Below are positions 16,676 through 25,575 of a DNA stretch of 64,000 nucleotides, one piece after another. The notes beneath the pieces were generated by a model. It was not told the DNA's origin, did no database searches, and saw only the letters and a list, made by a program, of their open reading frames with translations. Source of the stretch: Pseudomonas putida (GTDB lineage Bacteria; Pseudomonadota; Gammaproteobacteria; Pseudomonadales; Pseudomonadaceae); the NCBI RefSeq assembly GCF_001976065.1, contig NZ_MNAH01000002.1:493118-557117 (forward strand), read 5' to 3'. Each line of letters begins with the position of its first letter. The stretch's first letter is position 1. Position numbers and translations under genes: made by a program.

Positions 16676-17836
16676 ATGAACCCCAACAGTGACGAACTCA
16701 ATGCGATCCGTGAAGGTGTGCGTGCGTTGTGCGCTGAATTCGATGCCAGCTACTGGCGTGGGATCGATGAGCAAAAAGGCTTCCCGGAAGCCTTCGTCGA
16801 AGCATTGACCAAGGCCGGTTGGCTGGCGGCGATGATCCCGGTGCAATACGGCGGCTCGGGCCTGGGCCTGGCCGAAGCCTCGGTGATCCTGGAGGAGGTG
16901 AACCGTTGCGGCGGCAACTCCGGCACCGTGCACGGGCAGATGTACAACATGTTCACCCTGCTGCGTAATGGCAGTGAGGCGCAGAAAAGCTACTACCTGC
17001 CGAAACTGGCCAGCGGCGAACTGCGTTTGCAGTCGATGGGGGTTACCGAGCCAACCACCGGCACCGACACCACCAAGATCAAGACCAGCGCCGTGCGCAA
17101 GGGCGATAAATACGTGATCAACGGCCAGAAGGTATGGATCTCGCGCATCCAGCATTCCGACCTGATGATCCTGCTGGCTCGCACCACACCCTTGGCACAA
17201 GTGACGAAAAAGTCCGAGGGCATGTCGATTTTCCTCGTCGATCTGCGCGAAGCCATCGGCAATGGCCTGACCGTGCAGCCCATCGCCAACATGGTCAATC
17301 ACGAGACCAACGAGTTGTTCTTCGACAACCTGCAGATTCCTGCCGACAGCCTGATTGGCGAGGAGGGCAAGGGCTTCAAGTACATCCTCGATGGCCTGAA
17401 TGCCGAGCGCACCCTTATCGCCGCCGAGTGCATTGGCGACGGACGCTGGTTCATCGAGAAAGCCAGCGCCTATGCCCGCGATCGCGTGGTATTCGGCCGT
17501 CCTATCGGACAGAACCAGGGTGTGCAGTTCCCGATTGCCGAGGCCCACATCGAAATCGAAGCCGCCGACCTGATGCGCTGGCGTGCCTGCGCTGAATACG
17601 ACAGCGGGGTCAACGCCGGCGCCAGCGCCAACATGGCCAAATACCTGGCCGCCAAAGCCTCCTGGGAGGCCGCCAATGCCTGCCTGCAAACCCACGGCGG
17701 TTTCGGTTTCGCCTGCGAATACGACGTGGAGCGCAAATTCCGCGAGACGCGGCTGTACCAAGTGGCGCCGATCTCCACCAACCTGATCCTGTCCTACGTC
17801 GCCGAGCACCTGCTCGAACTGCCACGCAGTTTTTAA
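16676..17836 (+). CDS. Acyl-CoA dehydrogenase of the itaconate operon
   Basis: The protein has 386 residues and is a complete flavin acyl-CoA dehydrogenase. The middle domain has the FAD/substrate segment LQSMGVTEPTTGTDTTKIKTSA and the strand YVINGQKVWISRIQHSD. The C-terminal helix domain has RVVFGRPIGQNQGVQFPIAEAHIEIEA (read in parts) and QTHGGFGFACEYDVER. It occupies the place of PA0879 in the P. aeruginosa itaconate operon, where its exact role is not settled; it is not one of the three enzymes needed for itaconate to acetyl-CoA plus pyruvate. The start follows ATCGAGGACACCCG. The PrpD pseudogene begins 10 bp after its stop. Confidence 0.88.
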   Translation: MNPNSDELNAIREGVRALCAEFDASYWRGIDEQKGFPEAFVEALTKAGWLAAMIPVQYGGSGLGLAEASVILEEVNRCGGNSGTVHGQMYNMFTLLRNGSEAQKSYYLPKLASGELRLQSMGVTEPTTGTDTTKIKTSAVRKGDKYVINGQKVWISRIQHSDLMILLARTTPLAQVTKKSEGMSIFLVDLREAIGNGLTVQPIANMVNHETNELFFDNLQIPADSLIGEEGKGFKYILDGLNAERTLIAAECIGDGRWFIEKASAYARDRVVFGRPIGQNQGVQFPIAEAHIEIEAADLMRWRACAEYDSGVNAGASANMAKYLAAKASWEAANACLQTHGGFGFACEYDVERKFRETRLYQVAPISTNLILSYVAEHLLELPRSF

Positions 17837-17846
17837 GGGCAAATCG

Positions 17847-18534
17847 ATGAGCCATACCCGTTCGCTGGCGACTTTTCTCGCCCGCCTGAGCTATGCAGAC
17901 CTGCCGGAAGCGGTGCTTGCCCGCTCAGAAGACCTGTTCCTTGACTGGCTGGGTTCCGCCCTGGCCAGCCAGGGCGCGCACCCGATCCCCTTGTTCGAGC
18001 GCTACGCCGCGACCATGGGCCCGACCCACGGCCCGGCGACACTGCTGGTCAATGGCCTTGGCACCTCGGCGTACTTCGCCGCGCTGGTCAATGCTGCCTC
18101 CTCACACCTGGTCGAGCAGGACGATCTGCACAACATCTCCGTACTGCACCCGGCCACCGTGGTCTTTCCCGCCGTGCTGGCCGCGGCCCAGGACCTGGGC
18201 AAGTCCGGTGCCGAGCTGCTGTTGGCCGCCCGTGGCTGGTTATGAAGCCGGCATCCGCCTCGGTGAATTCCTCGGCCGCTCCCATTACCGGATTTTCCAC
18301 ACCACGGCGACCGTCGGCACCCAGGCCGCCGGACTCTGGGAATTTCTGCGCGATGCAGCCGATTCCCCCGACAACACGCTGTCCCGCGCCGAACTGGAAG
18401 ACAAGTTCCGCCGCTTGCTGGCGTTTGCCGGCGAATTGAATGGTGATCAGGCCGGAGTATTGATCGCCCGGGTCTGGGCGCTGCGTGATGCACTGAACCT
18501 CAAGGGTTTGATGGAGAACATCCATGAGCAATGA
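17847..18534 (+). pseudogene. MmgE/PrpD family pseudogene (frameshift plus internal deletions)
   Basis: The first 129 or so codons from ATG 17847 read as a normal MmgE/PrpD N-terminus (LFLDWLGSALASQG, SSHLVEQDDLHN, LHPATVVFPAVLA). The frame then breaks near 18229, where GCCGCCCGTGGC has one C too many, and stops at 18243-18245. In the next frame the family sequence resumes (GYEAGIRLGEFLGRSHYRIFHTTATVGT), jumps straight to the late motif QAAGLWEFLRDAADS, then to the C-terminal LSRAELEDKFRRLLAFAG. Members are about 450 residues, so roughly 200-230 codons are missing in two internal gaps. The deletions are inferred from remembered family order. The surrounding operon genes are intact, and the ict start overlaps the remnant end. 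Confidence 0.85.
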
Positions 18535-19738
18535 CCAGAACAACCTGCGTCCGCTGGACGGCATTACCGTGATCAGCCTTGAACATGCCATTGCCGCGCC
18601 ATTCTGCACGCGGCAACTGGCGGATCTGGGCGCACGGGTGATCAAGGTTGAGCGTCCTGGCAGCGGCGACTTTGCCCGAGGGTATGATCAGCGCGTACGT
18701 GGCATGGCCTCGCATTTCGTCTGGACCAATCGCTCCAAGGAAAGCATCGCGCTCGATCTCAAGCAGCAGGAGGCCCAGGTCATTCTCGACCAGCTATTGC
18801 AGCAGGCCGACGTGCTGGTACAGAACCTTGCACCGGGCGCCGCCGCGCGGATGGGGCTGTCGTTCGAGACGTTGCACAAAGACTATCCGCGACTGATTGT
18901 CTGCGACATTTCCGGTTATGGCGAAGGCGGTACCTACGAAGACAAGAAGGCCTATGACCTGCTGATCCAGAGCGAAAGCGGCTTTCTGTCCGTGACCGGT
19001 GACGCCGCAGAGGAGGGCATGGCCAAGGCCGGCTGTTCGATCGCCGACATTTCGGCCGGCATGTACGCCTACACCGGCATTCTCTCGGCGCTACTGTTGC
19101 GGGACAGGACCGGGCAGGGCAGTCGTGTCGAGATTTCGATGCTGGAAAGCCTGGTCGAATGGATGGGCTTCCCGATGTACTACGCCTTCGAGGGCGCCAC
19201 GCCACCGCAGCGCACGGGAGCGTCACACGCGACGATTTATCCCTATGGCCCATTTCCGTCAGGTGACGGCGGCACGGTTATGATCGGGCTGCAAAACGAA
19301 CGTGAATGGATGCAGTTTTGCGTCACGGTGCTCAAGCGTCCCGAGTTGATCGACGACGAACGCTTCATCACCAACTTCAAACGCTCGGACAACCGTCAGG
19401 CTTTGCGCGCCATCATCCATGAAGTGTTTGCCCAACTGGATGCCACCACCGTCATCGAAAGGCTCGATGCCGCGCAGATCGCCAACGCCCAGGTCAACGA
19501 CATGTCCGGCGTCTGGGCACATCCGCAGCTCAAGGCCCGAGGCCGCTGGACAGAGATCGCCAGCCCGGTGGGCATTCTGCCGACGCTGTTGCCGCCGGCC
19601 AGCAGCAATGCATTTTCACCGCGCATGGCGGCCGTACCTGGGCTGGGTCAGCACAGCAACACACTCCTGGCCGAATTGGGTTACAGCGCCATGGATATTC
19701 AGCGCCTGAGCGAAACAGGCATTGTCCAGAACGGTTGA
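18524..19738 (+). CDS. ict: CaiB/BaiF CoA-transferase, probable succinyl-CoA:itaconate CoA-transferase
   Basis: The protein has 404 residues. The class III CoA-transferase N-terminus (VISLEHAIAAPFCTRQLADLGARVIKVERPGSGDFARGYD, read in parts) is followed by the loop CDISGYGEGGTYEDKKAYDLLIQSESG and YTGILSALLLRDRTGQGSRVE. The catalytic aspartate is in KKAYDLL, the usual place for this family. Position in the operon between the MmgE/PrpD gene and the CitE-like lyase equals PA0882 (Ict), which activates itaconate with succinyl-CoA. The ATG at 18524 overlaps the end of the PrpD remnant, consistent with tight operon packing. It is distinct in sequence from the racemase-like member at 6078. Confidence 0.85.
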   Translation: MSNDQNNLRPLDGITVISLEHAIAAPFCTRQLADLGARVIKVERPGSGDFARGYDQRVRGMASHFVWTNRSKESIALDLKQQEAQVILDQLLQQADVLVQNLAPGAAARMGLSFETLHKDYPRLIVCDISGYGEGGTYEDKKAYDLLIQSESGFLSVTGDAAEEGMAKAGCSIADISAGMYAYTGILSALLLRDRTGQGSRVEISMLESLVEWMGFPMYYAFEGATPPQRTGASHATIYPYGPFPSGDGGTVMIGLQNEREWMQFCVTVLKRPELIDDERFITNFKRSDNRQALRAIIHEVFAQLDATTVIERLDAAQIANAQVNDMSGVWAHPQLKARGRWTEIASPVGILPTLLPPASSNAFSPRMAAVPGLGQHSNTLLAELGYSAMDIQRLSETGIVQNG

Positions 19739-19751
19739 GGGAGGCATGTGT

Positions 19752-20564
19752 ATGTCCATTCTGTGGATTCGCTCGGCACTGTTCGTGCCCGGCAATCGAC
19801 CTGAACGATTCGCCAAGGCACTGGCCAGTGGCGCCGACGCAGTCATCATCGATTTCGAAGATGCGGTACCGCCAGCGGATAAAGCCTTGGCCCGAGAGCA
19901 TCTGCAAGCGTTTCTAAAGCAAAATCCAGACGCCCGGCTATTGGTACGGGTCAATGCGGCGGGAACCGATGAACACGAGGCCGACCTGGCGCTCTGTCGT
20001 CAGCAACCCGGTGTCAGCGCCGTCATGCTGCCCAAGGCCGAGTCAGTCGGCCAGGTGAACCACGCCGCCGCAACTGGCAAACCTGTCTGGCCCATCATCG
20101 AAAGCGCGCTGGGTGTGCTTGCGATCGGCGCCATTGCCTCCTGCAAGGGCGTGCAGCGCCTGACGTTCGGCGCACTGGACCTGGCGTTGGACCTGGGGTG
20201 GAAGGTGGGCAGTCCGGCTGTGGAAACGCTGTTCGACCAGACGCGCTTTGCGCTGTTGTTGCATTCTCGGCTCAACGATCTGCCCGCGCCGCTGGACAGC
20301 GTCTACCCGAATTTCGAAGATGACGCCGGGCTAGGCGCGGCAATGCGCCGTGCCCGCGACATGGGCATGGGCGGTGCCTTGTGCATCCATCCGCGGCAAG
20401 TGCCCGTTGTGCATGCGGCACTGGCACCCAGTGCCGAAGAATTGGCGTGGGCGCACCGCGTGGTGAGTGCGGCCGAGTGCGGCGAGGCAGCGTTCAAGGT
20501 TGATGGGGAAATGGTCGATGCACCGGTGCTGGGTCGAGCGCGCAGGTTGTTGGCGATGGGCTAA
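19752..20564 (+). CDS. ccl: CitE/HpcH-type lyase, probable (S)-citramalyl-CoA lyase
   Basis: The protein has 270 residues. ATG 19752 was preferred over ATG 19746 because GAGGGAGG is then 7-8 bp away. It is a TIM-barrel HpcH/HpaI aldolase of the CitE group: FVPGNRPERFAKA and IIDFEDAVPPADKALAR (acidic Mg2+/substrate residues), LLVRVNA, MLPKAES, IESALGV, FGALDLALDLG and CIHPRQVPVVHAA. It cleaves (S)-citramalyl-CoA to acetyl-CoA and pyruvate, the last step of itaconate breakdown, as PA0883 does in P. aeruginosa. It is the final gene of the operon and is followed by a REP-like palindrome. Confidence 0.87.
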   Translation: MSILWIRSALFVPGNRPERFAKALASGADAVIIDFEDAVPPADKALAREHLQAFLKQNPDARLLVRVNAAGTDEHEADLALCRQQPGVSAVMLPKAESVGQVNHAAATGKPVWPIIESALGVLAIGAIASCKGVQRLTFGALDLALDLGWKVGSPAVETLFDQTRFALLLHSRLNDLPAPLDSVYPNFEDDAGLGAAMRRARDMGMGGALCIHPRQVPVVHAALAPSAEELAWAHRVVSAAECGEAAFKVDGEMVDAPVLGRARRLLAMG

Positions 20565-20597
20565 GTAGCAAAAGATCGCGGCCTCGTTGCACTCGGC

Positions 20598-20633
20598 AGC
20601 TCCTACAGGGTTTTGGCACATCCTGCAGGAGCT
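20598..20633. repeat. REP-like imperfect palindrome
   Basis: AGCTCCTACAGG and CCTGCAGGAGCT form an inverted repeat with one mismatch and a 12-nt loop, between the convergent ends of ccl and the flavoprotein gene. It belongs to the dispersed Pseudomonas palindromes. Confidence 0.55.
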
Positions 20634-20648
20634 TGCCTTGCGCTGAAT

Positions 20649-21632
20649 TTATCGGTCGAATCGAGCCAGTGTGCGCTCAAGTCCTTCCCGACATTCGATG
20701 ACCATGCGCGCCACCAAATCGGCGCACGTCGGTAGGTCGTCAACCAATCCGATGACCTGACTGGCGCAGATCAGACCGGCGCCAGTATCACCCGACTCCA
20801 ATCCCTCCAGCCCTCGTTGGCCCGATAAGAGGTGCTGTAAGTCGTCATAACCAGCGCCGCCAGGGCGTCGTTCGAGTTCGATGATCTGCCGTGAGACGGG
20901 ACTGTTGAAAAAACGCGCCGTTCGCTTGAGCGTTCGCTTGATCAAAACGGTGTCACGTTCAGTGGCCGCTAACAGAGCATGCTTGATGTCGTCATGGAGG
21001 ATGGACTCTTGGGTCAGCATAAAACGCGTGCCCATGTTCACACCCTCCGCACCGAGAAGCAGCGCGGCGGCCATGCTGCGCCCATTGGCGATCCCGCCGG
21101 AAGCAATGTAAGGGATTTTCAGTACCTTACCCAACGCAGGCAGCATGATCAGGGCAGGGACGTCGTCCTCACCGCAATGCCCGGCTGCTTCGAAGCCATC
21201 AATGGAAATCACATCAGCGCCGTAGCGTTCAGCGGACAAGGCATGCCGGACCGAAGTGCACTTATGGATAATTTTAATCCCTTGCTCCTTCAGTCTGGCT
21301 ATCACGGGCTGGGGATTGTTGCCGGCGGTCTCGACGATGCGAATATCACTGTTGACGATGGCCTCGATCCAGCCGTCGTAATTCACATTGCTGGCGGTCA
21401 GCGATAGCGTGAGATTCACGCCAAACGGCTTGGAAGTGAGTTCACGGGTGCGCTCGATTTCATGACGCAAGTCATCCGGCGTCGGCTGCGTTCGCGCCGC
21501 CACCATGCCCAAGGCACCCGCATTCGAGGCAGCCGCGGCCAGTTGCGCACGACCAACCCACTGCATGCCCCCTTCGACGATGGGGAACTGGATGCCCAGC
21601 AACTCGGTAATGCGGGTTTTCATGATGTTCAT
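20649..21632 (-). CDS. Nitronate monooxygenase-like NAD(P)H-dependent flavin oxidoreductase
   Basis: The protein has 327 residues (324 if ATG 21623 is used; neither start has a strong ribosome site). It is an FMN TIM-barrel of the 2-nitropropane dioxygenase/nitronate monooxygenase family: GIQFPIVEGGMQWVG at the N-terminus, the SIDGFEAAGHCGEDDV block with the catalytic-site histidine, and ASGGIANGRSMAAALLLGAEGVNMGTRF binding the FMN phosphate (read in parts). Such proteins detoxify nitronates such as propionate-3-nitronate, but family members include enoyl reductases, so the substrate is open. It lies just downstream of the crotonase gene at 21677-22480 on the same strand, and the two probably form an operon. 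Confidence 0.82.
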   Translation of the reverse strand: MNIMKTRITELLGIQFPIVEGGMQWVGRAQLAAAASNAGALGMVAARTQPTPDDLRHEIERTRELTSKPFGVNLTLSLTASNVNYDGWIEAIVNSDIRIVETAGNNPQPVIARLKEQGIKIIHKCTSVRHALSAERYGADVISIDGFEAAGHCGEDDVPALIMLPALGKVLKIPYIASGGIANGRSMAAALLLGAEGVNMGTRFMLTQESILHDDIKHALLAATERDTVLIKRTLKRTARFFNSPVSRQIIELERRPGGAGYDDLQHLLSGQRGLEGLESGDTGAGLICASQVIGLVDDLPTCADLVARMVIECREGLERTLARFDR

Positions 21633-21676
21633 TCAAAGGGTCTTTTCAGGGGCGGTGGAGAAGCATTGCTGGTGGA

Positions 21677-22480
21677 TTACTGGCGACCGGGAAAATCTGG
21701 CTCGCGTTTTTCGAAGAACGCCTTCACACCTTCCTCCAACGCTGGAGAATCGAAGAGTATCTGTTGTCGCTCTGCTTCATACGCCAGTTGCGCGCGCAGA
21801 TCATTGCTGCTGGCCGCCGCACATAGCTGGCGCGCCTCAATGATGCCGTCAGCGGGTAAACGCGCCAGCTGCCGGGCCATCTGCGTGGCGACAGTCAGCA
21901 GTGCACCATCATCGACACAAGCCTGGATCAATCCCCATTGCTCGGCTTTCTCAGCCGAGAGGCGTTCTCCCGTAAGACACAGTGCCAACGTACGGGCGGG
22001 GCCGAGGCGCCGTTGGAGAAACCAACTGGCACCCATGTCCGGAACCAACGCCAGTTTTTTGATGAACGGCAGGTAGAAATAGGCAGAGCGTGCGGCAAAC
22101 ACGATATCGCCCGCCAGCGCCAAGCCGACACCACCGCCTGCTGCCCCTCCGTTCAATGCAATGACAATCGGCACGGGAAGCTCATGCAGCTCGGTGATCA
22201 GCGGGTTGACCGAGTTGCGCATGACTTTCCCGGCGCGGGTGCCTCGCGACTCCTCCTGGTCATTGAAAGCACCACTGCCCAGATCTGCACCACAACTGAA
22301 TAATTTTCCATTGGCCGTCAGCAGCAACGCGCGCACTGACTTATCGGTGCGCACCTGCGCGAGTGCGTCCCTGAGCTCGCTAACCAAATCGGCGCCGATG
22401 GGATTGAGTCGCTGCGGCAGATTCAGGGTAATACAGGCTACGCAATCTTCCCGGGTGTACATGATGGTTTGGTAACTCAT
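21677..22480 (-). CDS. Enoyl-CoA hydratase/isomerase family protein (PaaG-like)
   Basis: The protein has 267 residues from ATG 22480, which is preceded by AAGGAAAG. The crotonase oxyanion-hole motifs are present (SCGADLGSG, NGGAAGGGVGLALAGDI). Both catalytic glutamates of true enoyl-CoA hydratase are absent: the first is glycine in GGGVGLAL and the second is phenylalanine in YLPFIKK. An aspartate in LALVPDMG sits where PaaG and enoyl-CoA isomerases carry theirs. An isomerase (ring-epoxide or delta3-delta2 enoyl-CoA) is therefore likelier than a hydratase. It is upstream of the flavin oxidoreductase with a 45-bp gap, likely co-transcribed. The substrate is unknown. Confidence 0.8.
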   Translation of the reverse strand: MSYQTIMYTREDCVACITLNLPQRLNPIGADLVSELRDALAQVRTDKSVRALLLTANGKLFSCGADLGSGAFNDQEESRGTRAGKVMRNSVNPLITELHELPVPIVIALNGGAAGGGVGLALAGDIVFAARSAYFYLPFIKKLALVPDMGASWFLQRRLGPARTLALCLTGERLSAEKAEQWGLIQACVDDGALLTVATQMARQLARLPADGIIEARQLCAAASSNDLRAQLAYEAERQQILFDSPALEEGVKAFFEKREPDFPGRQ

Positions 22481-22687
22481 GCAGGCTTTCCTTAGTGACT
22501 GAAGCATTGGCCACAACTGAGCGCACCGTTCATTCGCGATGATGCCATGCGAAGGCTCTTGTTCAACGCTATCGCGAACGATGGGGTGCCGGGAGCTACC
22601 CGGAACAGGGGGGAAGCCTGCGCAAGAACACAGGGTCTTTCGCAATGCCCCGCCGGTAGGGGGAGGACGAACCGGACGTTTACCTGA

Positions 22688-23488
22688 CGTTACCTCGGGC
22701 CGCTCAGTGTCCTGATGCGTGAAGCCCAGACTGCGCGAGAAGCGATCGATAACCTCTGTCGCTATATGCGGCTTGTAAACGCGTCTCTACTGACAAGCGT
22801 CGAGGAGCACGACGATTAGTCAGTTGTTCGGTTGGAGGTGGTGTTAACAGAAGCGCACGGATCGGTTCGGCAGGTGACCGAGTTGTCCTTGGGCGTGCTC
22901 TACCGCAGTATTGCCGAACTGTTAGGACCCCGTTGGAAGCCCAGAAGTGTTTGTCTTGAGCACCGTCCACCGCGTGGTCCGACTCTCCACAAAACGATGT
23001 TCGGAGATACTGTGGAGTTCAATGCAGATTTCAACGGCATCGTCTGCGCCACACAGCAGTTGAGTTCACCGCTGTCCCCCTCGGACTCTCGCATGGCGCT
23101 CTATGCGCGCCGCATCCTGGATAACGCCCTTTCTTGCGCCGGTGAAAGTTCGGCGCATAACGCTCGGCGAACCATCATCGCGTTCCTGCCAACTGGCCGT
23201 TGCACGGCGGACCAAGTGGCGAAGACGCTGGGCATGGATCGACGTACGCTCCATCGGCATCTGCTCGCTGAAGGAACAAATTTCTCGTTGTTGCTGCGCA
23301 CTGTTCGATCAGAGTTTGCCTCTCTACATCTTATCGATAGTGACCGTTCACTGGCAGAAGTTGCCGACCTGCTCGGGTTCTCAACCCCGAGCGCGTTCGG
23401 CTTCTGGTTCAGGAAAAACTTCGGCATGACGGCATTGATGTGGAGGAAAAGCCAAGGGCGTGGTGCGCCAAGAGTTGGACCGGAGTGA
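22688..23488 (+). pseudogene. AraC-family regulator pseudogene (N-terminal loss and in-frame stop)
   Basis: From 22832 (TTG) the frame codes 218 residues ending in an AraC/XylS double HTH (LGMDRRTLHRHLLAEGTNFS, LAEVADLLGFSTPSAFGFWFRKNFG). The same frame upstream of 22832 still reads as the inducer-binding domain of this family (LMREAQTAREAIDNLCRYM, NASLLTSVEEHDD) but is cut by TAG at 22817-22819. It is also closed by TGA at 22685, with the first 60 or so residues missing. AraC proteins of this OruR-like type are about 330 residues. The gene is therefore decayed; a truncated DNA-binding product from a downstream start cannot be excluded. Confidence 0.75.
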
Positions 23489-23495
23489 CCTGTAG

Positions 23496-23640
23496 TCACA
23501 ATTGGCCACGGAACCAGCGGGAAAAGTCACCGGCAGAGGAAAAACCAATCAACTCGGCGACCTCATATAACCGGCATATGCAACAGGACCAGGTCACCGA
23601 CATCTTCAAGCCGTAGTTCCAACGAGGTTTGCGCACGAAA
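23496..23640 (-). pseudogene. Remnant of a second AraC-family regulator
   Basis: On the minus strand, LYEVAELIGFSSAGDFSRWFRGQL (stop at 23496; read as two pieces) is the C-terminal HTH end of an AraC protein. In another frame directly upstream, SLELRLEDVGDLVLLHM resembles the end of the family's N-terminal domain. The roughly 150 residues that should separate them are gone. It is convergent with the other AraC pseudogene, 7 bp away. Confidence 0.6.
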
Positions 23641-23853
23641 GTTCGGCACCGGTGGCGCCGGCGTTGGCGGCTCGGGCGGGGCAGGGGCTGTGATCGTGGG
23701 AGGGGGGCCAATGTCAAGGGGGCACGGGTGATTGGGGCTTTGGGAGTGGCATGAGGTCAAGCACCTGGTGCGCATCCACGCCTGCCAGGCTTGCCAATAT
23801 TTTCCATCGCGGTCAAAGGCCGCTGCCGGGCAGACAGATCCCCGTGATTTTGT

Positions 23854-23867
23854 TGATAAAGGTCAAC
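23854..23867 (+). promoter_or_regulatory. Anr/FNR-like box upstream of groEL2
   Basis: TTGAT-AAAG-GTCAA has one mismatch to TTGAT-N4-ATCAA. Its centre is about 77 bp before the GroEL ATG at 23938. A class II FNR-type promoter would then start near 23902, which excludes the in-frame ATG at 23887 as the real start. Confidence 0.7.
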
Positions 23868-23937
23868 ATGGGGCGGGCGACTCCATATGAGCATTCTTCA
23901 ATGCGTTTGTTATACAAATGGCGAGGAGTGCACCCAG

Positions 23938-25554
23938 ATGGCCCACAGTAAAATTGACTTTCGTGCTGCCGCCCGCGAGAAAATCCTCAGTGGCGCCACG
24001 CAGTTGGCGGACGCGGTGCGCGTGACGCTCGGCCCGAAATCAAAATCGGTGTTGATCCAGAATAAATGGGGCAATCCCACTGTCTGCAATGACGGCGTGA
24101 CGATTGCCAAGCGCGTTGACCTGCAAGATCCCGTGGAAAACCTGGGCGCGCAAATGCTGCGCCAGGCCGCCGAGCGCACCGGCGACGCGGTAGGGGATGG
24201 CACCAGTACCTCGACGGTGCTGGCCCACGCCATCCTCGCCGATGGCATTCGCAACGTCGTCGCCGGTGCCAGCGCGATCGACCTCAAGCGTGGCCTGGAT
24301 CGCGGCTTGTCGTTGGTGGTGGAATCACTCGTCGCCCAGGCGCGGCCCGTCAGTACGCCCAAGGAAAAGGCCCAGGTCGCCACGCTGTCGGCGCATAACG
24401 ATGCCGTTATCGGGCAGTTGGTGGCGGACGCGTTGGAAAAGGTCGGCGTTGAAGGCGTCGTCAGCGTCGAGGAGTCCAAGACCACTGAAACGGTGGTTGA
24501 GGTGATGGAAGGGATGCGCTTTGACCGCGGTTATGTCTCACCGTACTTCGTCACCGACCCCGAGAAAATGCAGGTCGAACTCGATGACGCCTACTTGCTG
24601 CTCTGTGACCACAAGATAGGCGCACTCAAGGACCTGCTGCCCTTGCTCGAGCTTGTTGCGAAAAATGGTCAACCCCTGGTCCTGATCGCAGATGACATCG
24701 AAGGCGAGGCATTGACCACACTGGTGGTCAACCAGATTCGCGGCGTCCTGCGAGCGGTGGCCATCAAGGCACCGGGCTTTGGTGATCGGCGCAAGGAAAT
24801 GCTTCAGGACATGGCGGTGCTGACAGGGGCAACGGTGGTTTCCAACGATTTGGGCGTCACTCTGGAACAAGTGGAACTGGGCCAGTTGGGGCGGGCACAC
24901 CGCGTCGTGGTGCAAAAGGACAGCACAGCGTTGATTGGTGGGGCAGGTACGCGGGAGGCCATCGAGGCGCGATTGCAACAGATTCGCACGCAGATGGAGC
25001 ACACCAGCAGCGATTACGACCGGGAAAAACTCCAGGAACGACTGGCCAGGCTGTCTGGTGGGGTAGCGGTGATCCGCGTCGGGGCGCCTTCCGAAGCGGA
25101 AATGAAGGCACGCAAGGACGCGCTGGATGACGCCATCTCGGCGACTCGCGCGGCCATAGCCGAAGGCGTTGTGCCGGGTGGCGGGCTTGCCCTGCTCAAG
25201 GCTGTCCCCCTTATCGCGGCCGAAGAAGCCCGTTGCGAGGGCGATGTCAGGACCGGTCTGCAAATGCTTCGCCGGGCCCTGGAAGCCCCGGCCAGGCTCA
25301 TCGCGGAAAACTCGGCGGTGGACGCCGGCGTGGTGGTTGCGCGCATGCTCGCAGAACCCGGCAATGTCGGTTTCGATGCGTCTGCCAACTGTTACGTGGA
25401 CATGTACGAAGCCGGCATCATAGATCCGACCAAGGTGGTGCGCATTGCCCTCGAAAATGCCGTATCGGTGGCCAGCATTCTGTTGCTGACCGAGGCGACC
25501 ATCACTGATATCCCGGAGAAGGAATCACCCGCCCAGCCGCCTTTTCCTGAATGA
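23938..25554 (+). CDS. groEL: Second 60-kDa chaperonin (GroEL paralogue)
   Basis: The protein has 538 residues from ATG 23938 (GAGGAG upstream). The full GroEL architecture is kept: equatorial ATP site with VTLGPKSKSVLI and AVGDGTSTSTVLAHA, apical domain RGYVSPYFVTDPEKM with the hydrophobic substrate/GroES groove, IKAPGFGDRRKEMLQDMAVLTGA, and VVPGGGLALL. It differs from the housekeeping type: SKSV replaces the usual GRNV, STST replaces TTAT, and the tail is EKESPAQPPFPE instead of a GGM repeat. No groES accompanies it. An Anr-like box precedes it and it opens a stress island, so a low-oxygen or stress-specific chaperonin is inferred. It presumably uses the co-chaperonin encoded elsewhere. Confidence 0.9.
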   Translation: MAHSKIDFRAAAREKILSGATQLADAVRVTLGPKSKSVLIQNKWGNPTVCNDGVTIAKRVDLQDPVENLGAQMLRQAAERTGDAVGDGTSTSTVLAHAILADGIRNVVAGASAIDLKRGLDRGLSLVVESLVAQARPVSTPKEKAQVATLSAHNDAVIGQLVADALEKVGVEGVVSVEESKTTETVVEVMEGMRFDRGYVSPYFVTDPEKMQVELDDAYLLLCDHKIGALKDLLPLLELVAKNGQPLVLIADDIEGEALTTLVVNQIRGVLRAVAIKAPGFGDRRKEMLQDMAVLTGATVVSNDLGVTLEQVELGQLGRAHRVVVQKDSTALIGGAGTREAIEARLQQIRTQMEHTSSDYDREKLQERLARLSGGVAVIRVGAPSEAEMKARKDALDDAISATRAAIAEGVVPGGGLALLKAVPLIAAEEARCEGDVRTGLQMLRRALEAPARLIAENSAVDAGVVVARMLAEPGNVGFDASANCYVDMYEAGIIDPTKVVRIALENAVSVASILLLTEATITDIPEKESPAQPPFPE

Positions 25555-25575
25555 GGAGGCCGTCTTGCGGGGCAC

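Noticed and set aside
23887..23937. Upstream in-frame ATG for GroEL (17 extra residues)
   Set aside because: It has no ribosome site, encodes non-GroEL residues, and would lie upstream of or at the transcription start predicted from the Anr-like box.
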